This document shows positions 52,330 through 62,176 of a stretch of DNA of 64,000 bases, one piece after another. Each line of letters begins with the position of its first letter. Positions within the stretch are counted from its first letter, which is position 1. The notes under the pieces are model-generated. The model was not told the DNA's origin. It did no database searches and worked only from the letters and a program-made list of their open reading frames with translations. Source of the stretch: Varunaivibrio sulfuroxidans (GTDB lineage Bacteria; Pseudomonadota; Alphaproteobacteria; Rhodospirillales; Magnetovibrionaceae); NCBI RefSeq assembly GCF_029318635.1, contig NZ_CP119676.1, forward strand, positions 372,001 through 436,000, in the 5' to 3' direction. The position numbers and the translations under genes are program-made.

Positions 52330-53526
52330 TTATTCGTGTCGAGGGGGCGTTCCATGGGAAACACCGATTTGCGCCAACGCCTGAGCCGCGATGCCTTCGC
52401 CGCGCCCGCAAAAACCCAGACCTTCCGTCGTCGTCGCCTTAACGCTGATACGATCGGTTCCAATGCCTAAAATTTCCGACAAGTTGTTGCGCATACTTTC
52501 GCGGTGCGGCCCGATTTTTGGCGCTTCGCAGATGATCGTTATATCGACGTTGATCAGGCGTCCTCCGCGTTGCGTGATACGTTCCAAGGCGAACCGAACG
52601 AAGGTAGCTGAATCGACGCCTTTCCATTGAGGCGATGAGGGGGGGAAGTGGTCTCCTATGTCGCCATCCGCGATGCTACCTAAAAGGGCGTCGCAAAGCG
52701 CGTGCAAAGCGACGTCGGCGTCGGAATGTCCTTCTAGGCGCTGCACGAACGGGATCCGCGTTCCACATAAATAAAGATGATCTCCGGCAGTGAAGCGGTG
52801 GACGTCGTAGCCGGCCCCCGACCTGTATTCCTCGATGTCCATACGCTCTCTCAGAAGCCGACGCGCACGGGATAAATCTTCCCGGGTCGTGACTTTGAAA
52901 TTATCCTCATCGCCGGGCACTATTTCAACATCCAGACCTGCGGCCCGGGCGATGGCGTCATCGTCGGTCATTGATTGCCCCCGAGTCTTTTCGTGCGCCA
53001 AGGAGATGGCGTCATAGCGAAAGCCCTGCGGCGTTTGCGCCCGCCACAAATTTTCCCGAGAGACGGTCTCTCCGGCCTGTATAGACGTTTGCGAGACGCG
53101 CCGTCCGCGTTTCAACGTATCGACGACGGGCAGGGCGGGGATCGCCCCGGCGGCGTCTTTAACGGCGGCGATCACGTTTGATATGACGGCGGGCGAGACG
53201 AAGGGACGAGCGCCGTCGTGGATCAACACCACATCGACATGATCATTCTGCAGGCTTTCTAGCCCGGCGCGCACCGACTGCTGGCGTGTGGTCCCACCGA
53301 AAACGGGGGCCATCAGGTTCATCCCCTTCGTGCCCTCGCGATAACGTTTTTCATCGTCGTGGTGTATCACGACACGAACCGCGTCCACCTCGGGATGATC
53401 GAGAAAAGCCTGCGCCGCATGGGCAAGCACGCAGCGCCGTCCTATCATGGCGTATTGTTTGGGCATGTCGGCGCCGAAACGGCTTCCCCGTCCGGCGGCG
53501 ACGATCAGGGCGATGCATCGCGCCAT
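52330..53526 (-). CDS. ispDF: bifunctional IspD-IspF of the MEP isoprenoid pathway
   Basis: A 398-residue fusion. The N-terminal half (1-230) is IspD, MEP cytidylyltransferase, with LIVAAGRGSRFGADMPKQY and HDGARPFVSPAVI. The C-terminal half (about 238-398) is IspF, with YRSGAGYDVHRF, GHSDADVALHALCDALLGSIADGDIGDHFPPSS and ISVKATTTEGLGFCGRGEGIAAQA. It catalyses the third and fifth steps of isoprenoid precursor synthesis. The fusion and its place before dusB-ntrBC are standard in alphaproteobacteria. Confidence 0.96.
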   Translation of the reverse strand: MARCIALIVAAGRGSRFGADMPKQYAMIGRRCVLAHAAQAFLDHPEVDAVRVVIHHDDEKRYREGTKGMNLMAPVFGGTTRQQSVRAGLESLQNDHVDVVLIHDGARPFVSPAVISNVIAAVKDAAGAIPALPVVDTLKRGRRVSQTSIQAGETVSRENLWRAQTPQGFRYDAISLAHEKTRGQSMTDDDAIARAAGLDVEIVPGDEDNFKVTTREDLSRARRLLRERMDIEEYRSGAGYDVHRFTAGDHLYLCGTRIPFVQRLEGHSDADVALHALCDALLGSIADGDIGDHFPPSSPQWKGVDSATFVRFALERITQRGGRLINVDITIICEAPKIGPHRESMRNNLSEILGIGTDRISVKATTTEGLGFCGRGEGIAAQALAQIGVSHGTPPRHE

Positions 53527-53685
53527 ATCGTTTTTTATCCAATTCGGTTAATCTGGGTAACGCCGTGAGGCCGCGGCTCAATCTAATGTCCTCTTGGGAT
53601 CTTGCCAAGTCTCGCGTGGTCGGTCAGGTTTAGCCCGGCGGATCGGAGGATGCGCCCAATTCAGACTTAAAGGATGCCCCGCACC

Positions 53686-54504
53686 ATGGCAGATGCTTTT
53701 ATCTTTAGCCTGGCCGCCTTGCTTGCTCTTGTGCCTGTAAGCATCGTGTCGTTAAGAAAAAACGCCACCCGAACGGGGATTTTTTGGGTGCTTTTGGCGG
53801 TCGCCGTCATCGGTCCGGTGGCGCGCACGACGGCTTTGTTATCGGGGACATGGCATACGGGAATTTCCCCCACGCTTTGGGTGAGTATCAGTGCGGCAAT
53901 GGTTTTGTTCTTCTTGGTTGGTCTGTTCAACCGTGAAGCTTTACGCCTGACCCCTTTGCTGGCGCCCTATATGTTCGGCATGGGGCTCCTCGCTCTGGCT
54001 TGGCAACACGCCCCCGCGCAGCCACTGTCCGGCGCCGTGGGGGGCATCGGAAGTTGGCTCGAAGCACACATCGTGATCTCGGTCTTTACTTATGGTTTGG
54101 TCACCATCGCGGCGGTCGCGGCGCTGGGGGCGGTTTTGCAGGAACGCGCCTTGAAAACCAAACGACCGACAATGCTCACCCGGTTGCTTCCTTCCGCGGC
54201 CGATTGTGAGCGACTGCAAATCGGGATGCTGTTTTTGGGCGAGGGACTTCTCGCCCTGGACCTCGTGACGGGCATGATCGCGCAGTATGGCGAAACCGGC
54301 GTGGTCATGATTTTCGATCACAAGACGATCTTCAGCTTAGCGGCCTTCTGCGTTATTGGAGTCTTGATCGTGGCGCGGTACACCAGCGCCGTGCGTGGAC
54401 GCAAGGCGGCGCGCATGGTTCTCGTCGCCTACCTGCTGTTAACCCTGGGTTATCTGGGGGTGAAATTCGTCACCGATGTGCTGATGGTGGGCGGCGGCGC
54501 ATAA
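53686..54504 (+). CDS. CcsA/HemX-type cytochrome c assembly membrane protein
   Basis: A 272-residue inner-membrane protein with eight hydrophobic segments. Features of the CcsA/YpjD family are the His-containing loops around SWLEAHIVISVFTYGLVTIAAVAALGAVLQE and MIFDHKTIFSLAAFCVIG, where the conserved His residues could bind heme. It probably supports cytochrome c maturation or heme handling. ATG 53686 is preferred since the AAGGA site is too close to ATG 53674. Confidence 0.83.
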   Translation: MADAFIFSLAALLALVPVSIVSLRKNATRTGIFWVLLAVAVIGPVARTTALLSGTWHTGISPTLWVSISAAMVLFFLVGLFNREALRLTPLLAPYMFGMGLLALAWQHAPAQPLSGAVGGIGSWLEAHIVISVFTYGLVTIAAVAALGAVLQERALKTKRPTMLTRLLPSAADCERLQIGMLFLGEGLLALDLVTGMIAQYGETGVVMIFDHKTIFSLAAFCVIGVLIVARYTSAVRGRKAARMVLVAYLLLTLGYLGVKFVTDVLMVGGGA

Positions 54505-54634
54505 GCCGAAGCCGTCATTGTAACAGTTCTTCCGGGACTTTTGACGTATGCAGGCGCAATTGCGTTGCAAAATATGAAAAAATGCACAATAAATAGGCAA
54601 AGTCACATCCTTCGTCAATTTAGATGAGTCCCAT

Positions 54635-55621
54635 ATGTCTTATACGATCGGCCCCGTCACACTGCCGAGCAACGTGTTGCTCGCCCCCATGTGTGGCGTC
54701 AGCGATTTGCCTTTCCGTCGTCTCGTGCGTAAGCTCGGCGTCGGTCTCGTGGTTTCGGAAATGATCGCGAGCAAGGCGATGATCCATGCCGCGCGCAAGA
54801 CCATGCGCATGTCCACGCCATGCAGCGACGAGCATCCGATGGCGGTCCAGATCGCCGGGAATGAACCGGAAATCATGGCCGAAGCGGCGAAATTAAACGC
54901 CGACCGTGGGGCCGCGATTATCGACATCAATATGGGATGTCCGGCGAAAAAAGTCGTCAAGGGTTATGCCGGATCGGCGTTGATGAAGGACGAGGCGCTG
55001 GTTGGTAAAATTCTCGAGGCCGTCGTCGGCGCGGTGTCGCTTCCTGTAACGTTGAAGATGCGCACGGGATGGGACGACAATTCCCGAAATGCGCCACAAG
55101 TGGCGAGAATCGCACAGGAGAGCGGCATACGGTCTCTCGTCGTGCATGGCCGGACCCGGTGCCAAATGTACCGTGGCCGGGCCGATTGGGATTTCATTGC
55201 GGAAGTCAAGGACGCCGTTTCCATTCCGCTGTGCGGCAATGGCGACGTGACCACCGTCGAGGATGCCGAAGATTTGATCCGTCGCGCCAACGCCGATGGT
55301 GTGATGGTCGGGCGGGGCAGCTATGGTCGGCCATGGTTTTTATCTCAGGTCGATCATTACCTTCGGACCGGGGAAAAATTACCCGATCCGGATTTATCCC
55401 GGCAGTTGAACATAATCTTCGAACATTACGACGCCATCCTCAGTCACTACGGCGTCGAGGCGGGGCTGCGTATCGCGCGCAAACACCTAGGCTGGTATTC
55501 CAAGGGGTTGGCGGGATCGTCCGAATTTCGCCGCGAGGTTATGCGTCTCTCCGACCCGAAAGATGTGATCGCCCTGCTGCGCGCTTTCTATACCCCCTTG
55601 ATCGAGCAAGTGGCGGCATGA
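54635..55621 (+). CDS. dusB: tRNA-dihydrouridine synthase DusB (NifR3)
   Basis: A 328-residue FMN enzyme that reduces uridines in the tRNA D-loop. Motifs: LAPMCGVSDLPFRRLVRKLG, DINMGCPAKKVVKGYAGSALM with the catalytic Cys, TLKMRTGWDD, VVHGRTRCQMYRGRADWDFIAEVK and CGNGDVTTVEDAEDL. As nifR3 it is the historical first gene of the ntrBC operon; its stop overlaps the ntrB start (ATGATGA). Confidence 0.95.
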   Translation: MSYTIGPVTLPSNVLLAPMCGVSDLPFRRLVRKLGVGLVVSEMIASKAMIHAARKTMRMSTPCSDEHPMAVQIAGNEPEIMAEAAKLNADRGAAIIDINMGCPAKKVVKGYAGSALMKDEALVGKILEAVVGAVSLPVTLKMRTGWDDNSRNAPQVARIAQESGIRSLVVHGRTRCQMYRGRADWDFIAEVKDAVSIPLCGNGDVTTVEDAEDLIRRANADGVMVGRGSYGRPWFLSQVDHYLRTGEKLPDPDLSRQLNIIFEHYDAILSHYGVEAGLRIARKHLGWYSKGLAGSSEFRREVMRLSDPKDVIALLRAFYTPLIEQVAA

Positions 55622-56766
55622 TGACGGACAGTATAACTTCGATAAAAAGAAAACCGCGCACAGCGCCTACGCAGGTCGATGCCGACGCCGTGTTGAACGC
55701 CTTGACCCAGACGGTGATGGTCATCGGCGCCGATGACCGCATCATGTATGTTAACGGGGCCGCCGAACAATTCTTTAAAATCAGCGCGAACAAATTGAAA
55801 AAGAAGTATCTTTTTCGCGAGCTCATCCCCGAGGACAATCCTATATACGGTCTGGTCGTGCAAATTCGCGCCGGTGCGTACGCGGTTTCCGAATATGGCA
55901 TCCATCTGCGCTCGCCGTTATTCGGCCATTACTTGATCAACGCCCAGGCGTCGATGATTCTGGAAACGCCCGGCGCCACGGTTCTTTCCCTTCGCGAGCG
56001 TTCGATCACCGATCAAATCGATCACCGCCTTACCCACCGCGGCGCGGCGCGTTCGGTGTCGGCGATGGCCGCCATGCTCGCCCATGAAGTTAAGAATCCG
56101 TTGTCGGGAATACGTGGCGCCGCTCAACTCCTAGAAAGTAGCGTCAGCGCGGAAGATCATTCACTGACAACATTGATACGCGATGAAACGGATCGTATTT
56201 GCGCCCTGGTGGACCGCATGGACGTTTTCTCCGAAACCGGCCCGATCGTAGCCGAAGCGGTTAATATCCACCTTGTTCTCGATCGGGTGCGCCGGTTGGC
56301 CGAAAGCGGTTTCGGCAGGCACGTCCGTTTCATAGAACACTACGATCCCTCGCTGCCGCCGGTTAGGGGCAGCCGAGACCAATTGATGCAAGTTTTCGTC
56401 AACTTGGTCAAAAACGCTTGTGAGGCGTGCCCTGAAATTGGAGGGGAAATCATTTTAAAAACCGCCTACAAGCACGGCGTTCGGTTTGCGATGCCGGGAT
56501 CGAAAAGCAAAGTGCATCTTCCCTTGATGGTTAGCGTTCAAGATAATGGTCAGGGCATGGCGGAAGATGTTCAAACCTATATTTTTGATCCGTTTGTGAC
56601 CACCAAACCCAAGGGGAGTGGGCTGGGGCTTCCCCTCGTGGCGAAGATTGTCGGAGACCATGGCGGTGTGATCGATTTTGAATCTCAACCGGGACGAACT
56701 GTTTTTCGGGTTATGCTGGCGATGGAGCAGACAACGGATAAGACGGGGGAAGGGACGCGCGAATGA
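55618..56766 (+). CDS. ntrB: nitrogen sensor kinase NtrB
   Basis: A 382-residue cytoplasmic histidine kinase. PAS domain about 22-130 ([29 protein letters not shown]), HisKA with H156 in [18 protein letters not shown], then HATPase_c with [15 protein letters not shown] and GSGLGLPLV. NtrB phosphorylates NtrC under nitrogen limitation and is turned into a phosphatase by PII. Start 55618 overlaps the dusB stop; its own stop overlaps ntrC. The long open frame upstream lies inside dusB. Confidence 0.95.
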   Translation: MMTDSITSIKRKPRTAPTQVDADAVLNALTQTVMVIGADDRIMYVNGAAEQFFKISANKLKKKYLFRELIPEDNPIYGLVVQIRAGAYAVSEYGIHLRSPLFGHYLINAQASMILETPGATVLSLRERSITDQIDHRLTHRGAARSVSAMAAMLAHEVKNPLSGIRGAAQLLESSVSAEDHSLTTLIRDETDRICALVDRMDVFSETGPIVAEAVNIHLVLDRVRRLAESGFGRHVRFIEHYDPSLPPVRGSRDQLMQVFVNLVKNACEACPEIGGEIILKTAYKHGVRFAMPGSKSKVHLPLMVSVQDNGQGMAEDVQTYIFDPFVTTKPKGSGLGLPLVAKIVGDHGGVIDFESQPGRTVFRVMLAMEQTTDKTGEGTRE

Positions 56767-58199
56767 CGGCAAAAACCGTTTTAATCGCCGACGATGACGA
56801 GGCGATCCGCACCGTGTTAAACCAGGCCCTCGGGCGGGCGGGGTATCACGTTCGAACAACGGGCAATGCGTCGTCACTCTGGCAGTGGGTTAAGGAGGGT
56901 CTGGGCGATCTCGTGATTACCGACGTGATGATGCCCGATGAAAACGGGCTCGATCTTATTCCGCGTATTCTTAAGGTTCGCCCCAATTTGCGTATCTTGG
57001 TGATGAGCGCGCAAAACACCTTGTTGACCGCCGTCAAGGCCACCGAACGGGGCGCCTTTGAATATTTGCCCAAGCCCTTTGACTTGAATGAGCTGCTCGG
57101 CGTGGTTCGCCGCGCCTTGGAAACGCCACGCGGCGCACAACCCGACCGCGCGCGCGGAGAGGAAGGTGAAGATCTCCCCTTGATTGGGCGTTCGAGTTCG
57201 ATGCAGGACATCTATCGAACCCTGGCGCGCCTGATGAATACCGACCTGTCGGTTATCATCACGGGAGAAAGCGGCACGGGAAAGGAGCTGATCGCCCGCG
57301 CCCTGCACGATTACGGCAAGCGTCGAAAAAAACCGTTTGTCGCGATCAATATGGCGGCCATTCCGCGTGAACTGATCGAAAGCGAGCTGTTCGGCCATGA
57401 AAAGGGCGCCTTCACCGGGGCGACGCAGCGGGGCGTCGGGCGTTTTGAGCAGGCCCAGGGCGGAACCTTGTTTCTCGACGAAATCGGCGACATGCCGCCC
57501 GAGGCGCAAACCCGATTGTTGCGCGTTCTACAAGAGGGCGAATATACCACGGTTGGTGGGCGGACGCCGGTTAAAACCAATGTTCGCATCATCGCCGCCA
57601 CCCACCGCGATTTGAAGCAGCTGATCCGCCAAGGGTTGTTTCGCGAAGACTTGTTCTTCCGCCTCAACGTCGCCCCAATTCGCCTGCCCCCCTTACGCGA
57701 ACGGGTAGACGATATTCCCGAGTTGGTGCGCCACTTCATTTCGCTGGCCGCCAGCGAAGGGTTGCCATGGAAGACGGTTTCTCCGGAGGCCATGGAGCGC
57801 CTACAGCGCCATTCGTGGCCGGGCAACGTGCGTGAACTGGAAAACATGATCAAGCGCATGGCCGCATTATGCGCCGAGGAAGATATCGGCCTTGAGGCTA
57901 TTGAAACCGAACTGAACGATAGTGTGCCCATGGCTCCGGCGCCGGATGATTCTGGGGGGCTTTCGGCGGTGATCGAACGGCAGTTGCAGACTTATTTTTC
58001 CGCTCACGGCAAGGCGCTTCCCGCCTCGGGATTACACGAAAGAGTGGTTCGCGAGGTCGAACGTCCGTTGATTTTGTTGACGTTGCAGGCGACCAGAGGC
58101 AATCAAGTCAAGGCGTCCGAGGTTCTTGGTCTTAATCGCAATACCCTGCGTAAAAAAATCCGCGAGCTCAACATTCCGATCGTACGTGGCGGGCGATGA
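56763..58199 (+). CDS. ntrC: sigma54-dependent nitrogen regulator NtrC
   Basis: A 478-residue activator: receiver domain with D54 in [15 protein letters not shown]+ domain with Walker A GESGTGKE, sigma54 contact loop GAFTGA at 215-220, Walker [14 protein letters not shown], and a C-terminal Fis-type helix-turn-helix ([23 protein letters not shown]). Phosphorylated by NtrB, it activates genes for nitrogen assimilation. All key residues are intact, which contrasts with NtrX three genes further on. Confidence 0.96.
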   Translation: MTAKTVLIADDDEAIRTVLNQALGRAGYHVRTTGNASSLWQWVKEGLGDLVITDVMMPDENGLDLIPRILKVRPNLRILVMSAQNTLLTAVKATERGAFEYLPKPFDLNELLGVVRRALETPRGAQPDRARGEEGEDLPLIGRSSSMQDIYRTLARLMNTDLSVIITGESGTGKELIARALHDYGKRRKKPFVAINMAAIPRELIESELFGHEKGAFTGATQRGVGRFEQAQGGTLFLDEIGDMPPEAQTRLLRVLQEGEYTTVGGRTPVKTNVRIIAATHRDLKQLIRQGLFREDLFFRLNVAPIRLPPLRERVDDIPELVRHFISLAASEGLPWKTVSPEAMERLQRHSWPGNVRELENMIKRMAALCAEEDIGLEAIETELNDSVPMAPAPDDSGGLSAVIERQLQTYFSAHGKALPASGLHERVVREVERPLILLTLQATRGNQVKASEVLGLNRNTLRKKIRELNIPIVRGGR

Positions 58200-60475
58200 A
58201 TGCGCGGATGTCCCCTTACGCGCGCCTCTTGATCCGTTTTCGCATCTGGTCGCGGCGCGTCAAATTGCCCCGGATTTTGGCTTTGGTTCTGGTCGTCGCC
58301 GCCGTCGTTTCGGGCACGGCGACCTTCATCGCGTTGACCGGAACTTCGGCGGGTGAGAATGGCGTCGATCCGCAGACCGTCCTCGTTTTATTGGGCTTGG
58401 ACGGAGTGCTGCTGTTGATGCTGGGCGCGGTCATCGCCTGGCGTTTGGTGGAGATGTGGATCGATCGGCGCAACAAAAGCGCCGGGTCGGGCCTGCTCAG
58501 CCGCATGGTGTTCATGTTTTCCATGGTCGCGGTGACCCCGGCGATTCTTGTCGCCGTTTTCGCCGGGCTTTTTTTGAATTTCGGTATCCAGTCTTGGTTT
58601 TCCGATAAAGTCCGTACCGCCCTTGAGGCCTCTCATTCGGTGGCGACGGCTTACCTCCACGAACATCGGCAATCGATCCGCGCGGTCGCCCTTGCGGTGG
58701 CCGACGACCTAAACAGTGAAGCGGCGTCCCTGGTGCGCAGCCGATACCAATTCGACGCGGTGTTATCGACCCAGGCCGTACTGCGCAACCTGCCGGAAGC
58801 CTTGGTGATCGATTCCAAAGGCGCCGTGCGCGCCCGTGCGCGACTGTCGCCGACGCAAACCATCAATATTCCTGAAGACGCTTTGACCCGGGCCAATCTG
58901 GGCGAGATCGTCATTCTGACATCGGACGCCGATGACCGCGTGCGGGCCTTGCTGCGCCTCAATCAGTTTGCCGACGCCTATCTGCTGGTCGGGCGCTTCG
59001 TCGATCCCCAGGTCATGAGTTATATCGACGCCTCGACCAAGGCGGAAAGCCTCTATAAGAGACTGCAGGAACGCAGTGGCCGCATCCAGATTACTTTTGT
59101 CGTTATTTTTATCGTTGTCTCCTTGTTGCTTTTATTGGCCGCGGTGTGGATCGGCATTTCGTTCGCGACCCAGTTGACGACGCCGATTACGCGCTTGATT
59201 GGGGCGGCGGAAAAAGTGAGCGCCGGGGATCTCAGTGTGCGCGTACGCGCGCCGGCGTCCACCGACGAGGTTGGTACGCTGGCGCGGGCTTTTAATCGTA
59301 TGACCGATCGCCTGGACGTCCAGCAACAAGGCCTGATCGAAATGAACCGTCAGTTGGATGAGCGCCGACGCTTTACGGAAACGGTGCTTTCCGGCGTGTC
59401 GGCGGGGGTTGTCGGCCTTGACGCGCGAGGCCATGTGCACCTGCCCAACCGTTCGGCCTCGGAGCTTTTGGGGCTTGATCTGGATCCGTATATCGGCCGC
59501 CGTCTTGAAGACGCCGTGCCGGAAATGCACACAATTATCGAACGCGCGATAACCAATCCGGAGCGTGGGGCGCGGGTTGAAATTTCGATCGTGCGCGACG
59601 GACGCCCAAGAACCTTGATCGTCAATGTCGTCGCCGAACACCTGGAGGGGGAAGTCATCGGTTATGTTCTGACGTTCGATGATATTACGGAGCTATTGTC
59701 CGCGCAACGCAAGGCCGCCTGGGCCGATGTCGCCAGACGCATCGCCCACGAAATCAAAAATCCGTTAACGCCAATTCAACTTTCCGCTGAACGTTTAAGG
59801 CGTAAGTATTTAAAACAAATAACAAATGATGCGGAAACGTTTACGTTGTGCACGGATACGATTGTTCGTCAGGTCGGGGATATCGGGCGCATGGTCGATG
59901 AATTTTCAGACTTTGCACGGATGCCCGAGCCGGTTATGAAGCGGGAAAATATTTCCGATATTTGCCGCACCGTTTTTTTTCTCGAACGCAACCGCAAGGA
60001 AGATTTGCGCAACGGGGAGCTCCCGGACGGTACCTCCAAACCAGACATTGAGTATATCCTGAATTTACCCGATGATGACGTCTACGCCGTCTGCGATGGG
60101 CGGCAAATCGCCCAGGCTTTGACCAATTTACTCAAAAATGCCGCCGAGGCGATCGACGGTGGGGGCGAACGTGGACTCGCAGGACGGATTACTTTGGCGG
60201 TTTCAACCGAGAGGATGTCGGCCCGGCGAGAAAAGGCCTCCGACGCCCTCGATAACGCCTCCCTCAAGGAAACCGTGCGCATCATCATCGAAGACAACGG
60301 CGTGGGATTGGCGGCGGACATGATCGATCGCCTGACCGAGCCTTATGTGACCACACGCCAAAAGGGCACTGGGTTGGGCTTGGCGATCGTAAAAAAAATA
60401 ATGGAGGATCACGATGGTGATCTGCGCCTTGAAAACCGCCCCTCGGGCGGTGCGCGGATCACCATGATTTTGTAG
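58196..60475 (+). CDS. ntrY: membrane sensor kinase NtrY
   Basis: A 759-residue sensor: about four membrane helices (two near 25-85, one near 98-125, one near 300-325 after a periplasmic or extracytoplasmic region), HAMP domain ([22 protein letters not shown]), PAS domain ([24 protein letters not shown]), HisKA with H518 in [21 protein letters not shown], and HATPase_c ([29 protein letters not shown]). NtrY senses nitrogen or redox state in several alphaproteobacteria and works with NtrX. Start overlaps the ntrC stop. Confidence 0.95.
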   Translation: MNARMSPYARLLIRFRIWSRRVKLPRILALVLVVAAVVSGTATFIALTGTSAGENGVDPQTVLVLLGLDGVLLLMLGAVIAWRLVEMWIDRRNKSAGSGLLSRMVFMFSMVAVTPAILVAVFAGLFLNFGIQSWFSDKVRTALEASHSVATAYLHEHRQSIRAVALAVADDLNSEAASLVRSRYQFDAVLSTQAVLRNLPEALVIDSKGAVRARARLSPTQTINIPEDALTRANLGEIVILTSDADDRVRALLRLNQFADAYLLVGRFVDPQVMSYIDASTKAESLYKRLQERSGRIQITFVVIFIVVSLLLLLAAVWIGISFATQLTTPITRLIGAAEKVSAGDLSVRVRAPASTDEVGTLARAFNRMTDRLDVQQQGLIEMNRQLDERRRFTETVLSGVSAGVVGLDARGHVHLPNRSASELLGLDLDPYIGRRLEDAVPEMHTIIERAITNPERGARVEISIVRDGRPRTLIVNVVAEHLEGEVIGYVLTFDDITELLSAQRKAAWADVARRIAHEIKNPLTPIQLSAERLRRKYLKQITNDAETFTLCTDTIVRQVGDIGRMVDEFSDFARMPEPVMKRENISDICRTVFFLERNRKEDLRNGELPDGTSKPDIEYILNLPDDDVYAVCDGRQIAQALTNLLKNAAEAIDGGGERGLAGRITLAVSTERMSARREKASDALDNASLKETVRIIIEDNGVGLAADMIDRLTEPYVTTRQKGTGLGLAIVKKIMEDHDGDLRLENRPSGGARITMIL

Positions 60476-60572
60476 AAAAATAAACGCGCGCGCTATCTTT
60501 TTTAATTATCATTTCGCCTCGCTAAGCGGAAATTTCCGGCGGTCGGGACGCATATTTTTTCATGGGAACATC

Positions 60573-61970
60573 ATGGCGAACGACATCCTCATTGTTGACG
60601 ACGAAGCCGATATCAGGGTTTTGACGTCTGGAATTCTTCAAGATGAAGGCCATCATTGCCGGCTTGCCGCCAATAGCGACGACGCCTTGAAACATATCGA
60701 AACCCGCAGACCGGACCTCGTTCTTTTGGACATTTGGTTGCAGGGAAGTCGTCTTGACGGTCTTGGAATTTTGGGCGCCATCAAAAAACACGCCCCGAGC
60801 CTGCCGGTCGTGATGATGAGTGGTCACGGCACGATTGAAACGGCGGTCAACGCTATTAAGCAGGGCGCCTATGAGTTTATCGAGAAACCTTTCAAAGCCG
60901 ACCGCTTGGTTCTGGTCGTGGAAAGGGCCTTGGAAGCCGCCCGACTGAAACGTGAACTCGAAGAGTTGCGTCTACGCACAGACAGTGATGACGATCTGAT
61001 CGGTCAGTCCAGCGTGATGGCTACGCTGCGCCAAACGATCGAGCGTGTCGCCCCGGCCAATTCCAGGGTGCTTATTACCGGCCCCTCGGGGTCGGGCAAG
61101 GAGGTCGCCGCGCGGAAACTTCATGGTGCGTCACCACGCAGCAAAGGCCCCTTCGTCGTCGTTAATTGCGCTACCATGGCTCCCGACCGGGTGGAAAGCG
61201 CGTTGTTTGGTGTCGAGAAAAATGACGAGGCGAACGGTAATCACCAAATCGGTTTTTTCGAGGCAGCGCATAACGGGACGTTGTTTTTGGACGAAATTAC
61301 GGATATGCCCGTTGAAACGCAGGGGAAAATTGTCCGCGTTCTACAAGAACAAATTTTTTCCCGAGTGGGCGGAACGGCGCGTATCGAGGTCGATGTGCGC
61401 GTTGTCGCCGCCGCGACTCGCGCAATCCAGGATGAAATCGCCGCGGGGCGGTTTCGCGAGGATCTTTACTATCGCTTGAGCGTGGTGCCCATAGAAATTC
61501 CGCCGCTTAGAAACCGGCGCGACGACATTCCCATCCTGGCGCAGTATTTCATGAATAATGTCGCCAAGCACAACGGTCGATCTCCCCGTACCCTCGCCAA
61601 TGACGCCATCGCCGCCCTGCAGGCCTATAATTGGCCGGGCAACGTTCGCGAGTTGAAAAATGTCATCGAACGCATATTGATCCTTGCCCCTGGGGATTCG
61701 GTTATGGCGATCCGCGCGGATATGTTGCCGGGTGAATTGCGCAGCTCTTCCGCGAAGGTTCCGGCGGCCACGGGAAACACAGAAATATTAGCGCTGCCCC
61801 TGCGCGAGGCGCGGGAGATGTTTGAAAGGGAATATCTTATTTCTCAGGTCCGTCGTTTTAACGGCAACATCTCCAAGACGGCCAATTTCGTCGGCATGGA
61901 ACGTTCCGCCTTGCACCGTAAATTAAAGGCGCTTGGCGTCGATGCGGAAACCGTCCTCAAAGGAGAATAA
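60573..61970 (+). CDS. ntrX: NtrX response regulator, GAFTGA loop replaced
   Basis: A 465-residue NtrC-family regulator: receiver with D53 in LVLLDIWLQG, AAA+ domain with Walker A GPSGSGKE, Walker [14 protein letters not shown] and a Fis-type helix-turn-helix (NISKTANFVGMERSALHRKLKAL). Where NtrC has GAFTGA, residues 214-226 read VEKNDEANGNHQI, so the sigma54 contact is missing. It probably regulates without sigma54, as a binder of sigma70 promoters. The 97-bp gap from ntrY could hold its own promoter. Confidence 0.94.
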   Translation: MANDILIVDDEADIRVLTSGILQDEGHHCRLAANSDDALKHIETRRPDLVLLDIWLQGSRLDGLGILGAIKKHAPSLPVVMMSGHGTIETAVNAIKQGAYEFIEKPFKADRLVLVVERALEAARLKRELEELRLRTDSDDDLIGQSSVMATLRQTIERVAPANSRVLITGPSGSGKEVAARKLHGASPRSKGPFVVVNCATMAPDRVESALFGVEKNDEANGNHQIGFFEAAHNGTLFLDEITDMPVETQGKIVRVLQEQIFSRVGGTARIEVDVRVVAAATRAIQDEIAAGRFREDLYYRLSVVPIEIPPLRNRRDDIPILAQYFMNNVAKHNGRSPRTLANDAIAALQAYNWPGNVRELKNVIERILILAPGDSVMAIRADMLPGELRSSSAKVPAATGNTEILALPLREAREMFEREYLISQVRRFNGNISKTANFVGMERSALHRKLKALGVDAETVLKGE

Positions 61971-62100
61971 GAATTCGCTTTGTTAAGAGGATGGTCGGGA
62001 GTAATTTTTGTTTTCTCAAGACTTCGGCGGATGTCCGCGTGGGGAGGGGGCGAGTGCGGGGAAACCTGCAAGACGTCACGGTCGCCCGCAAAACGTCATA

Positions 62101-62150
62101 GTTGATCGTAGCATAGGTTGATCGTGGCATAAGGTTGATCGTGGCATAAG
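62101..62150. repeat. three tandem copies of a 16/17-bp unit before trkA
   Basis: GTTGATCGTAGCATAG (62101-62116), GTTGATCGTGGCATAAG (62117-62133) and the same 17-mer again (62134-62150). They end 26 bp before the trkA start. Could be a slippage product or a set of operator sites. Confidence 0.8.
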
Positions 62151-62176
62151 ATGGCCATCAAGATGGAAATTATCGC

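Noticed and set aside
52185-52442. Overlapping 70-90-codon frames near the ispDF 3' end
   Set aside because: They overlap the end of ispDF on the opposite strand or in other frames and show no protein-like features.
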